DNA of 64,000 nucleotides from assembly GCF_037975245.1 (NCBI RefSeq), contig NC_092566.1:1490001-1554000 (forward strand). Reading direction: 5' to 3'. Under the pieces are notes generated by a model, which was not told the origin of the DNA, did no database searches, and worked only from the letters and a program-made list of their open reading frames with translations. This DNA is from Apostichopus japonicus (lineage: Eukaryota; Echinodermata; Holothuroidea; Aspidochirotida; Stichopodidae). The translations under genes and the position numbers were made by a program. Shown piece after piece: positions 28,887-40,930 of the stretch. Every line of letters starts with the position of its first letter. The first letter of the stretch is position 1.

Positions 28887-29052
28887 CTGCCGAGTATCTT
28901 AGAGACACATCCATGAGACACTCGTAACTGTCTCGATATGTCACATGGACGAACCCCGCTGTGGGCTAGGTTGACTATGCGTTGTCTTACGACATCAGGA
29001 AGAGGCCGCCCATTTACAAAAACTCCACCCAACTGGTTGACACCTCCGTGAC
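28887..29052 (-). CDS. Pax2/5/8: Pax2/5/8 exon 2, paired domain N-terminal (PAI) half
   Basis: This 166-base exon has a tttttgcag acceptor and a gtaaac donor. It reads [20 protein letters not shown], then [20 protein letters not shown], then [15 protein letters not shown], and ends in the first two bases of an Arg codon. This is the beta-turn and first helix-turn-helix of the paired domain. The recognition-helix residues Q, R and H in QLRVSHGC are the Pax2/5/8 set. Pax4/6 proteins carry I, Q and N there, and published work shows these residues set DNA specificity. The exon length and the split Arg codon match what the human PAX2 protein predicts for its exon 2. Differences from vertebrates are few (for example NLAHSG for ELAHQG). 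Family assignment is very secure. Confidence 0.98.
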
Positions 29053-29910
29053 CTGCAAAAAGATAGGGAAAAGAGAGAAAATGTAATTATTTGGCTCTAA
29101 GAAAAATGCTTGAACAACGGTATCTTTTTTAATGAAAAGTAACGCAAGATTGAGTTCCTGGACGAAAACCAAACCACCTGATCCACTCTTAACCCCAATC
29201 CCCTTACCTGGTAACCATAACCATGTGATCATTACAGTAAAATGTCTAGTTAACAACGTTCATGAGCAAAATCATTTTTATAACACAAAGTCTAAGCAAA
29301 TATAATTCATGTTTGTGTTGATATAGTACTTGTTCACAATTTAATCTGTTTGTATCGTATGAGTAGTGAAGTGTTTGAATATTCATGTGCATATTAACAT
29401 GTGTCATATTACAAAACTTCAGACAATTTTACCAGTATCGCATCTTTTATTTTTAAGATATACAGAAAGAAAGCTCTATTTAAGGATAAAGGAATATTCA
29501 TTTGTTGGTGTAAGAGTTAGATATATAAGTAAGATCTTAATTTAAGTAATAAATAATAAATGTATATATGCATATTCATGTTCTCACATGATATGTAAAT
29601 CAGATTCTGATCTTACCCATATCACAATTTCCAATTTCTCGTTCGTCTAAATAGTGACGAAAAATCTGAAAATATTTTTCGACGACACTTGATACTCATA
29701 AAAAAAAATTGGATTTTAAAAGTACAATGTCAAACGTTTCTTATATTTATGTGAAAAGAGTAAAGTATAGATTTCGTTAAGGGGGTTAAAAAAGACAATT
29801 GAGACGGGAATAGAAATTGTAGTCTCGTCGACAATACTTCTGATGATACCGGCATGAAATCACTGGTTCCGCGATGTCTGGTCTCCGTTAGTTATATTAC
29901 TAAAAGATAC
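29053..29910 (-). other. Intron 1 of Pax2/5/8 (if the candidate exon 1 is right)
   Basis: 858 bases, AT-rich, with no recognisable feature. Confidence 0.45.
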
Positions 29911-29965
29911 CTATGCATGGTGAAACGATCCGCGGGATAAGTCGCGGTCTGCTGGTTCGGTACAT
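29911..29965 (-). CDS. Pax2/5/8: Pax2/5/8 candidate first coding exon
   Basis: The exon ends at a GT donor (CATAG then gtatct), 858 bases before exon 2. The ATG at 29965 gives 18 codons plus one base (MYRTSRPRL...), exactly the phase exon 2 needs. A TGA lies just upstream in this frame, so if this is the first coding exon the start must be here. An overlapping ATG four bases upstream (29969) opens another frame starting MDVPN and ending ADRFTMHR. That resembles the vertebrate PAX2 N-terminus (MDMHCKADPFSAMHR) but enters exon 2 one base out of frame. A third frame, from an ATG at 30105, runs 64 codons and stops exactly at the exon end, and would act as an overlapping upstream ORF. The true first exon may instead lie further right. 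Confidence 0.45.
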
Positions 29966-31479
29966 CCATCAAACACTTCAAGAAAAACTTGGAAAAATGA
30001 CGACATTTCTCGGTAGTCATCAAGATAGCAACTCCCAAATCCAATTAAAATTGAGAGCCCTCGCGAATAGCTTGCTGCGTAATACTCCGGGGACCGATCA
30101 GCCATCGAATTATTACAGCCGAAAATTTCTCAGTTTTAATTTTTCTTCCTTTCTCTTTCTTTTTTAACTTTCGGTTTGTAATAGAAGCTTTGTCGCAACA
30201 TATTGTTCTGGCTCTTACAGAAGCCATAGAAAGTTGTGTTTTTTTTCTTGTTGTTGTCTTGTGTAACATCATCACGTTAAAGGAACCTGTTATTTAGCTA
30301 GGATGTTAATTACTGGCAATTCCGAACTTGAATTCGGGATACGATATGAAATTAAATTGCTTTGTCGGCCTGTGAGCTTTTTTACATTTCTATAAAAAAA
30401 AATTACAAAAATATGAATTGATCTTGATGATGTTTAGGTTGGATGTTATTATATATTCTAAAATTCCATCATGATAGAATTCATTAGGTTGACTATATGT
30501 ATGTTTTATTTTAAATAATAACAACAATTTAGCAATTTTTTAAACCTTTTCTTTCGTTTTGCCGCTTGTAATTTGAAAAGAACATTTCTGGGCGACCAAA
30601 CTTAGCATCAATCAAATATTTACTCATAGTTGGATGCCATTGGTTAAATCTTCCCAAAACGCTGTCCTAGATAGTTCAATCTTTTAAATCCGAAAATCCG
30701 ATATAATTAATGATCTTTAGATTTAATGAAATATTCGACAAAATGAAGAAACTAATGATAATAATAAAAGATGAGATTTGGTGCTCTATTTAGCATAAAT
30801 CTGTCAACAGTCTTTTCATACTTTACACTAGATAATCCTCTTTAAGCAATTCCAAAATCCCTAACCCTTTTTTCTTGGAGTGTAAGAGTTTCGTTTAAGT
30901 TTTGTATCTACTATTTAGAGACATTTTAAAATTTACATATTGGAATTGATTTACAAAAATATTTGTGAAGTATAAGAATCATTTCTATTCAATAAATATC
31001 TTCACTATATTTTATTCATTTAACAAAACAAACCTGTAATATTTAACAGGTATTAGCGACTTTTCAGTTTGAGTAAAGACGTATTATTATTATTACATGA
31101 AAGGTCAACAAATCGAGTTTATAAGACGAGTGTATAAATCCATCTCATACAGACATATTTATAGACAAGATAATAACATCAGCTCTCGTTCAATATTGTT
31201 GAATAAACATCATTATAGCTTCAATCATTCGCATAATCTTAAAGGAGATCTCTATCTAACAAGTTAGAAAGTCAAGTGCTTGATTTTGAAGTGTTTCAGC
31301 TAATCTAAACTGCAAGTGACAGGGGAAAAACGTTATTAAAAAAAGATCAAATCAACTCGGTGATTTTTTATTAGCACATTCAAAGGGACATAGTTTTTAT
31401 AAGCTCTTTACTATATAATAAATAACGAATGTTAGGTTATGTAAGTGAACTGCCAGATAACCCGTTATTGATTGAATTG

Positions 31480-31575
31480 AAGTAAACCTTTATTTTTGTT
31501 TGCATTAAATCCCTAAATATTTAATGAATTTCAATTTTTGGAGAAATAAAGTTTTACTAACTTACTAACTTACGC
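31480..31575 (+). mobile_element. Possible retroelement 3' tail
   Basis: GAAATAAAGTTTTACTAACT is followed by a second CTAACTTAC unit, a pattern common at the 3' ends of non-LTR retroelements and SINEs. No coding part is attached. Confidence 0.25.
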
Positions 31576-33034
31576 ATATATCAAGTCGAGTTTATTTAAA
31601 TGAAGCATAAAGTAGAAAGGGTACATTGGCTACTTTTTTTTAAATTAAAAATGCTTAAAGTGATGAATACACGTATTATGCTGTTTTCTTAGTGCATAAG
31701 TTGTTTTTGTGTTATATATTTATATTGTTGTTGTCGTTGTCGTCTGAAAATATGTCAAAGAATAACGTCTGCAAGAAGTGATTTGAAAACAAATTGCTTG
31801 TAAGGTTGATCAAGTGTTGAGCCGACCTTACACTTTACTAACACCATATCTATGACAAAAGTTATGCACCAGGATAATTTGTGTAAACGGAAGATGTTCT
31901 TGACTAAAAAAAAACCATTGCTTCTTTGGACAATATCTCAAGAATGTAAGAACATCATACATCCGAGGAATGTGTTATGCTGGTTGGAATTATTGGACTG
32001 TGACGTCATTTGACAATTTTGATGTTTCATTCATATATCCTTCCTCTGTTCTATTTAACACCGTTTGTTGATGCAAGCCTTTTTTTATCACTGATATCAA
32101 TATTTCACACAGATATATATGCCTATCTAATATTTGTGTACACTTATATCTGTTAGGATATATAAATCAGTTTAGTAGGCTTCGAAATGATAATGGATCC
32201 ATTGTTACACAAAATTAATTAAACTTCACGATATATTCATGAACATAATAAATGAATCCTGTTACATTCAAAATAACATACTATAAATGAACACAGTTTC
32301 CGAGAGCCATGTTCTACAATAGAACAGTATATCTATGTCGTTCGTTGTTCTTACTATGTAAACTTTACATGATATCATCCCTTACTCATCCAATGACGAT
32401 GAACCTACGCAGTGTATTATGTGCTTTGTTTACAGTGTCGTATGTTATAGTATTAACCACGTATAACGTTGCGCATATATATAAGCCTGTACGCTCTGTG
32501 ACTCGTTCCAGCGCAAAACAGAAAAGAGGCGAAATACAAAGTTTATACCAGAAAATGATATAAATATCATTCTTATCAACAAAAGTAACATAAATATTAT
32601 ATTTTTGCTACATCGATTCTGCTCAATGTCCCGATACGGTTGGCTGTCTTCTTCTGTTGGATTCGCTTGATATTTCAAAAGCTCTCATTTTTTCCCCTCT
32701 CTCTCTTTTTATTGAAGTAGTCGAGACAGGGGTTGTTTTACACGCTGATGCTCCCGTGGTGTGAAAATATGTCCGCGCTGCCGGTATTTTCCGCCTACAG
32801 TGTAAAGCTTGTGCCGTCTGTTTCGCACGCAAACTGACACTTGGCAGACTATAGTTTTGTATAGTGATTGAAGAAAGATACCTTTAATATATGTATAACA
32901 TGAAGCAACAATTCTTATCAATAGCACCACACACACACACACACATATATATATCAAAAAATAAATAGAGATAGACACATCAATTTAAAATTCTCCTGCA
33001 GAAATTTGTAACGTAAAATAAAAATTCCTGCAAA

Positions 33035-33036
<2 letters not shown>

Positions 33037-33076
<40 letters not shown>
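33037..33076 (+). repeat. (TA)n microsatellite
   Basis: About 19 TA units, followed by further AT-rich sequence with short palindromes. Confidence 0.85.
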
Positions 33077-33078
<2 letters not shown>

Positions 33079-33807
33079 TTTATATATATATTGAAATATA
33101 TTTATATATTATATTATTTATTCATATTTACATATATTCATATTTATATATATACGTATATATGTATGAATAATTGAAATTGTAGTGAGTTGGAAAATCC
33201 AGAACAGTGAAAAACCTTCCAGCCTATATATCTATATATAGAGGCCTATATATTAAACAAAGTTACGTGATATGGATTATACTTGATTGCGCTTCCGTTT
33301 ATGATAATTTTTCATGAAAATTAATTTTCTCTTCTATCAATGGAATTACTGATTACTTGCGGGGATGTATTTGCTTGAATATCACACAGTTACCAAATAA
33401 TACATTCTCTTTTCGTGAAATCAGGAGCGGAAAAATATTTACCAACAACTAGATTGAATTTAATTCTTGAATTTAGTGTTATTTTGTGTTTGTTATGTAA
33501 TATTAAAGATAAAATGAAACAGGCTCTACTCTAATTGTCTTTCATGTGTGTTACCCAGAGTTAAGAACTTATGCCAAAGTCAACCCTGCATATAGTGTTC
33601 CTATTTCTACGGTAGATCCTTAATGTGTCTATCTCTTTACTTCAAATAGAAAATCGTTAAACCAAAAAAAATTGTTTAATCATCATCGAATCGCTTTTTG
33701 TTATAACATCTTGTACCGACATTCCGCCTTTTTCACTTTTGCTTCAATTTTTTTCTTTATTTTTTTATTCTATTTGTTTTTCAATTTTTGTTCTTTCTCT
33801 TTTTAGG

Positions 33808-33992
33808 TGAAAATAAAGACAAGCGAGTTGTATAAGAGTAGTTCGATCTCGACCATTACAGCGGTCGACTACACACGGATTAACTGGCACTGTGCAATTA
33901 TCGGCTACACCAACTCTTTCGTATCAATCAATCACATGACATGTGATGCATACACAGTCCCTATGTTTCTTCCATGTCACTGCACCACATAA
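33808..33992 (+). CDS. Candidate terminal exon of an unknown plus-strand gene
   Basis: An unusually long pyrimidine tract (about 33730-33805, T/C-rich) ends in TTTTTAG. A GC-richer open frame of about 60 codons follows (VKIKTSELYKSSSISTITAV and onwards, ending PMFLPCHCTT) and stops at TAA. The acceptor-like tract plus the frame suggests a last exon. I recognise no family, and no upstream exon was found. It could equally be chance or a retrotransposed fragment. Confidence 0.2.
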
Positions 33993-35569
33993 TATCGTAT
34001 CTTTGAAAATATAATTTTCTCTCTTCAAAGCCCCGTAATTGTCCCGCCGATAGCTAACTTCGTTGGTTTGTTTTCCTCTGGGAATTACACTTTTAGTATT
34101 GTTATTTGGCATCTTCCTGTTTTTTTTTTGTTTTTTCGTTTTTAAATTCCTGTTTTTTATATTCTTAATGTCATATGCAGCATCTTGGTACTACCTCGCA
34201 AATTAGCTGTTTAAAAAAGGAATAAAAAAAATACGAGTTTTTGAAGTGTGAAAAGAGCTGAAACTATAGGCATGCTCCGAGGTAGTTTTATTTCCACAGA
34301 AACGTTCTCCAAGGAGGCCCGGGGAACGTCCCATATGCATAAGCTTCCATTCCGCATGGCAGAATTGCAACAAAACGACTGATTTCCATAACCTAACAGG
34401 CGTGAAACTTACCGATAAATCGACACAAACGACAAGGCGTTATTGCATGATATATATATACGAGGATTTGGCATTCTATTCAAGGCATACCGACCTGTGC
34501 GTACATAATATGCACAATGATGCTGGCTGCATTAATATGATATAGGGTTCTATGGGACAATTGTGTTAAAAAGATATGGAATTTACCAAATACCGTAGTG
34601 AAATATTCCCCCCCCCCCTTATATCCCCCCCTTTGTTTACTCTACGTATGTGATTTTGTAATGTAAAAAAAATGTATTAGCAACTAATGGGAGTTGTTAT
34701 TTCAAATTAAGACGTCACTTAAGCCACTAAATAAACGGATATTTTTGGCAACTATTATATTAACAGGTCAGTGAAAACCAATGGTCTACGGACACGCCCA
34801 TTGGTCAATGGACACGCATGGTATACAGAACTGGGTAAACAGCAGCTCCCTGTTTGCAACAATGTAGCTATTAATAGATAGTTCAAAACAGTGCTGTTGT
34901 GTTCCGAAAGAAACTTCTCTTTGCATAATACATCATTTGTCAACAGTGTTTGTTCTTATAGTATGAATGTTGCATTATGAAATATCTACAAACATGAGAA
35001 TTGTTTTGTTTTTTTCTGTTGCAAAATAAATAATCCAGGCCAAACATTAATATTCAAAATGGAGAATATAGTTCAATTTTATAGCATCTCTATCTTCTCT
35101 ATAGGTAAACCTTCATTTGCATATAAGAAGCGAGACGCATTATCTCTTGCGGTATAACTTTGTTTAAACGACACCAGTTTAATGTCATTTTCTTTGGAAA
35201 GAAAGCATATTTTATTATACTCGTACAGATCATAGTCGATAATCTCGTGAGTGATTTTGGTTCATAATGTAGAAAAATAGTTTTGTATTATTTCTAAGTT
35301 ACTATGAAACACAAGAAGTTGTAACTGCTCTAAAGTAAGTATATGAAATCACAGGAATGTGTTACGTCAATATGAATTAAACTCTGAAGAGTAAAATAGA
35401 AGAACTAAACCAAACATGAATTTGTAATTTATCTAAACGGTTTACTCTTGGTTAGCTTTACCTAATACATGAATATTAAATATTTCATGACTGCAAATAT
35501 TTACAGAAGAAATGTATGTTATATGTATTGCATGAACTTAATTGTATTTTATGTATGAAATATGGATTG

Positions 35570-36165
35570 CATGAATGTGGTATGTAGGCCTTTTGTATTT
35601 GTGTAGTATGTACTCATGTATTGTGCATTGTATGTATATCTAATATGTATTGTGTGTATGTAATATGTAGACCTATTGTACTTTTGTATTATGTACGCCT
35701 TTACTGTGCATTGTATGTATATCTAATATGTTTTGTGTGTATGTAATATGTAGACCTATTGTACTTTTGTATTATGTACGCCTTTACTGTGCATTGTATG
35801 CATATCTAATATGTATTGTGTGTATGTAATATGTAGACCTATTGTACTTTTGTATTATGTACTCATGTACAGTGCATTGTATGTATATCTAATATGTATT
35901 GTGTGTATGTAATATGTAGACCTATTGTACTTTTGTATTATGTACGCCTTTACTGTGCATTGTATGTATATCTAATATGTTTTGTGTGTATGTAATATGT
36001 AGACCTATTGTACTTTTGTATTATGTACGCCTTTACTGTGCATTGTATGCATATCTAATATGTTTTGTGTGTATGTAATATGTAGACCTATTGTACTTTT
36101 GTATTATGTACGCATGTACTGTGCATTGTATGTGTATCTAATATGAGTTGTATGTAATATGTATC
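35570..36165 (+). repeat. 83-bp tandem repeat, about seven copies
   Basis: TAGACCTATTGTACTTTTGT recurs at 35668, 35751, 35834, 35917, 36000 and 36083, exactly 83 bases apart. A diverged partial copy precedes it (from about 35570) and a truncated copy follows. Copies differ at TGTATTGTG/TGTTTTGTG and at ACGCCTTTACTG/ACTCATGTACAG. Confidence 0.95.
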
Positions 36166-36829
36166 ATATGTAAATTATTTGTTTATTTGTTTTATTTGTC
36201 CTGTTCATCAATCACTGAGATGGGCCCACATCACTTACAATGATTTAATATGACTCGTATACGTTTGTTATACAAATCATTTATGACATATAAGCCTAGG
36301 CCTAAGCCTATATAACTCATAATATTTTCAGTCGCAATTTCCCTATATTTCTTGAAGAAAAATTGTGACTGCAAGTAAAACACGCCTCGCTTGTAGAAGT
36401 GCGGGCATTCAAGCCTTGAAAATACTGGTACGATTGTTAAGGGGCCGAAAAACCGTTACAACTTGAGCTAGAATTTGTAGTAATTGCAAGTATAGTTAGG
36501 AAATATTTTCCAGGGAAGGCCTATTTTAATGTGGGGGAAGTCGAGACCCCGATTAAACAATTTTTGCTTGCTCAAATGAGTCCATCGATGGACGTTTGGT
36601 TCTGGTCATACGTGGTACCAGCGAAAATAAAATGATTTTTATCAACGTTATATAGCTCAGACAGGCGACACTGGTTACACACTGTAATATTTTACCAGTT
36701 GCCATGACATTGTGATTCTAAATTTACGCTTATCGGAGCACGTTCCTACCTTATGTATAAACCATTATCATATGTGTATAAGATATATGATTCGTGTTAA
36801 AGCGTCGTCGAGATATGCATATGCATATA

Positions 36830-36833
36830 TATT

Positions 36834-36864
<31 letters not shown>

Positions 36865-36931
36865 GTATATACGTGTATGTATATACGTATATGTATATGT
36901 ATTTATATATATATATATATGTACATTGATC

Positions 36932-36962
<31 letters not shown>
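36830..36962 (+). repeat. (TA)n-rich tract with a duplicated end
   Basis: Interrupted TA runs. A run of TA followed by TGTACATTGATC occurs twice in succession (ending near 36931 and 36967). Confidence 0.8.
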
Positions 36963-37746
36963 TTGATCTTCAGATTAAATATTTCAATCTATTTCATTGA
37001 AAGTTTATTTATAAGTACATTTGCACGTCAATTAGTTGGTGGAGTTTTGTTGTTGTTGTTGAATTTCCGGCACCTCTAAACTTGCTCAAAGTGTTGCCAT
37101 GCATTTCCCCTGAGTAGCCACAATCATAAAATGAGACCAGTTGTTACGAATTGGGTTATTAGGTTATATGACAACTATACAATAGATAACGAAAGATATA
37201 TTGCGTGCAAACGTTATTCCATACCATGTATCAGGGTATGTATTTATTACTATATTATGTAGTGTTTCACAGAGTGTAACTTCTGATGTTTTTATCACAC
37301 TGGTATTGTAAAGCAGTTTACTGCGTTTAAATAAACATGGCAAAAATGTTCCATTCTTTCGTCACGATCCATTTTGCACACAAAAAAAAAACAAAAAAAA
37401 ACAACTTGATGATCACGTGACGTCCAAAGTGATTTAATAACGCTGTTAGAAAAGACAAAGTTACCCAAGGGTCACATGTCTTCTCATTTTCTATCCCCTC
37501 CCCTCCCCACTCCAACCCCCACCGCAAACATCTCTCATCTAGCAATGTACTGCAATCTTTACGCATCCCCGTCACCCGACTTTGCGCCATGCGCCTTGCT
37601 CCCTATGCCATAAATATTTTGGCAAATTTTACAAATTCGATAAAAGGCTGAACTGAGTTTCTGTCAATCATTAATGAGGCGTTTGGTTAACCAGTATGGT
37701 ATGAGACCCCAAGATGAAAGTGAGTATTCCTTGATCCTCCCTCCCC

Positions 37747-37850
37747 GATCAGACCCCGCCCTCTCCCTTGGTCTCTCTCATCCAATCAGACCCCGCCCCC
37801 TCCCTTGGTCTCTCCCACCCTGATCAGACCCCGCCCTCCCTTTTGGCTTT
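37747..37850 (+). repeat. About 38-bp GC-box repeat, three copies
   Basis: ATCAGACCCCGCCC is followed by YTCCCTTGGTCTCTC in three tandem copies, the last truncated. Each carries a CCCCGCCC core, a consensus Sp1/KLF GC box, and the second copy is preceded by CCAAT. Such sites are rare in this AT-rich DNA. Confidence 0.8.
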
Positions 37851-38402
37851 GGTAAATATGGATGAATTACAGATTGGTTATTTAAAATGTTGACATTGTA
37901 TGACCAACAATTTAACTGTAGGGCTGTTCTGCTAAGTTCCTGTCAAACTGTTCATTCCTTGATCCTATGATTGATTAACAGATTAATTCAACGTTAGCTA
38001 TTTTTCTCGGTGTTAATCGTTTGATATTTAGTCCTTTCATTCTTCCTTACTCTTTTCTTTCTTTAATTTAATCAATTATATTATATGCAACTGTTTGTTA
38101 TATACATATTTCCTTCTAAGAAAGTTTACCGTTGCAAACAGTTTTTCAAAGTTTTGTCAGACAGTCTTTTGAAAGAACAGATGTTAGGTTGTGTGCCTGC
38201 CGTGGAAGGGTTATTGTTACGGCACACAATGGACTACAAAACAACAAAACACGGTAGAATAGAGAAGCAAAGATGTTACTGAGACCGCCTAAGGGAACAA
38301 CATTTCGGAAAGTTACACAAAACTCGTTTTTTCTCGGCTTCTTGTGCGTTAATTACAGCCTATTTTTCTAAAACAAATTTGCAAAGTCTGCCTAGCATGT
38401 AG

Positions 38403-38403
<1 letters not shown>

Positions 38404-38469
<66 letters not shown>

Positions 38470-38472
38470 TAT
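38404..38472 (+). repeat. (TA)n microsatellite
   Basis: About 30 TA units. Confidence 0.9.
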
Positions 38473-39646
38473 AAATATAAAATAAACCGTATATATGATA
38501 TAGGGAAAATATAATACAAAGAGAGATGAACGCAAACAATGTATCTATAGTTTTTTTCTCTCCAAATATCTTGGATGGAATATTTGCATCTGTTCTGAAA
38601 AGTACTGAACGTATAGTGTTAGAATTTTCTTAAGGATTAGTTCCAACCAAGTCTTAGATAAGGTTTCACTTACAGCGACATGTGTTAGTCTTACACTTGT
38701 TTTGAGCAATATTATTATTATGATCGCCCAATGGAGTTGCACAAACGTTGTTACGAAAGATGTATCTATATTGGCTAAACCGCCGGACGCCAGAGTTTAT
38801 TGTCCACAGACGCCAAAAAAAGACATAGTTTTACAAGACTCATATAACAATAATTGGTTCCATCCTCACATGTACCATCTGACTTTGTTGCGAAAAAGTT
38901 ATATAGTTTAACTCTAAAGCATGCAGTTAACAGTTCAAAGCTAAAAATAGAACAGTGTGAACGATCTTATAATGGTCGTGTGTCCACCAAATGTGATTCC
39001 ACAGTTACTGGCACGTGCAGAAGAATACTCCGCGGGAATATATTCACTGCATGAATACCATAGACTAGTCGTCAGGGTTAATAGTGGGGGAGGGTGGGGG
39101 AAGATAACGCTACCTCCTGGCCCCCTTCAAACTCATTAGAATTTTATGGGCAAAATTGTTGACACTAATAAACTTATGTCGATTGTGGGGGGGGGGGGGG
39201 GGCATAACATTGGGCAGATATTCAACCGAACTCCTGTCCATCCTTCCCAAAGAAAAGTTTGAATTTTTTTGACTCAGCCTTGTTTTTTGTTTGTGATTTA
39301 AATTTATCCTGTGAGAAGGAATATGTTTTTGTATCATTTCAATTTTCACATAAATGTGTATGCAATTCAAAAGATACATCGTTAAGCTGTTAGCAGAGGT
39401 TAAATTGGTCTTTACTGTAATGTTCCATATGGAATACTGTTGGTAAAATCGATTCGATAAGTAGAATATTAAAAATATTAAGTAGCATATTAAAAATATT
39501 AAAAATACTAAGGATATCTACAACAGGAGGAACAAAATATGATATATTTCGATAAAATAATAATATATTTTAATAGGCAAAGTAATATAATTCGTTTTCC
39601 ATTGTCAAGACGAACTAAAATTACCTTAGGTGTGGTAAGACAATGT

Positions 39647-39690
39647 GGGGTGTGGGGTGGGGTGGGGTGGGGGAGGGGTGGGGAGGATGG
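39647..39690 (+). repeat. G-rich tract, strongly quadruplex-prone
   Basis: Eight consecutive runs of four or more G separated by one to three bases (GGGGTGTGGGGTGGGGTGGGG and onwards). Confidence 0.8.
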
Positions 39691-40846
39691 TGCAATTAAA
39701 TCTTTTGTTAAATCGAATTACAATATGTAAATACTTTGTGTGTCTCCAGCCGAATTTTATATGCAGGCATCTTTCCACTTCTATACCAGAACAAAGAAAT
39801 ATAAATAAGAAAACGTTGAAACAGCTTGTAATCCATCCATGAAGCGACAGAGATTACAATTGTAAATAGACGGGGAATAAAATCGATCCTTCCATTTTAC
39901 AGAAATCTATCTTTATACACCCGCAGGAGTCTCTAAAATGATTTAAGCGTGTATATCAATGTGCATGTGGGTTTGTATTGTTATATTTACTTTCCACACA
40001 AATCAATGCTATATTCCTTTTGACTTCTTGCGGCTACCGGCATTTTGCAATCATTCCATACACAAAAGGCTGCAGCATTGAGAATCAACAGAGAAAAGGG
40101 CGAAACAAACGAATAAGCCTGTCGCAAAGGAGTAGTATATCCAGTCTACTATTATCATACGGGTATAACAAACGCGTATATACCAGATTGCCTTATATTT
40201 TTATCATTTTATTATCTTACTTATAGAGTAATTGTTTTTTGGTAGGTTTTGGAATGATCTTCAATAGAATGTTATTTAGTTATAAAGAATTAAAATTATG
40301 CAAAAGGACTCGAAGAAAATTTTTCACATAATATGCTGTAAATTGAAACTCCAATTTTACGAAAGTTTTGACCCATGAATCTTATCCAATATTCTACAGA
40401 CCTAATTTATTTTTTCCGGTTTTACATTTACCATGATAACTTTATTGTAATGTTTGTGTCTATAGATGCAACAGATCGCACTCAATACTTATCATATACG
40501 TACTACAAATCATCTAACTCGCTAACATACAACGCAGGCTACATGTAGTTTTTAAAACTAATAAATAAATGGTTGAACAACAACTGGTTGAATGCATGGG
40601 CATATACTTATAACAAGTGAATTTAGGGGTACACACTAATGAAACGAGATAACATGTCAATGAATCTTGTACACAGATAAAAATGAATAGTTTGAGAGCA
40701 TTGTAATGGTTGGACTAGCGTGTAAATTCTCAATCAATTAAGGTCTGTTCTAGTAGGGAACGTCCCCTGAGCGATAGGGAAATAGATTATGCGGCGTTTA
40801 CAAGGACAATTTGTCCAAAGTTAATTAGAGAAACCATAATTAGATA

Positions 40847-40850
<4 letters not shown>

Positions 40851-40928
<78 letters not shown>
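40851..40928 (+). repeat. (TA)n microsatellite
   Basis: About 39 uninterrupted TA units. Confidence 0.9.

Positions 40929-40930
<2 letters not shown>

Larger units (their letters stand above)
30106..33790. other. AT-rich region upstream of Pax2/5/8, no gene seen
   Basis: This lies to the right of the candidate first exon. A GC-richer patch at 32640-32850 has a minus-strand frame of 69 codons with no recognisable domain. A (TA)n tract lies at 33037-33076. Sequence at 31480-31575 (ending AATAAAGTTTTACTAACTTACTAACTTAC) resembles a retroelement 3' tail. No TATA box or clear promoter could be assigned to the Pax gene. Confidence 0.6.
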
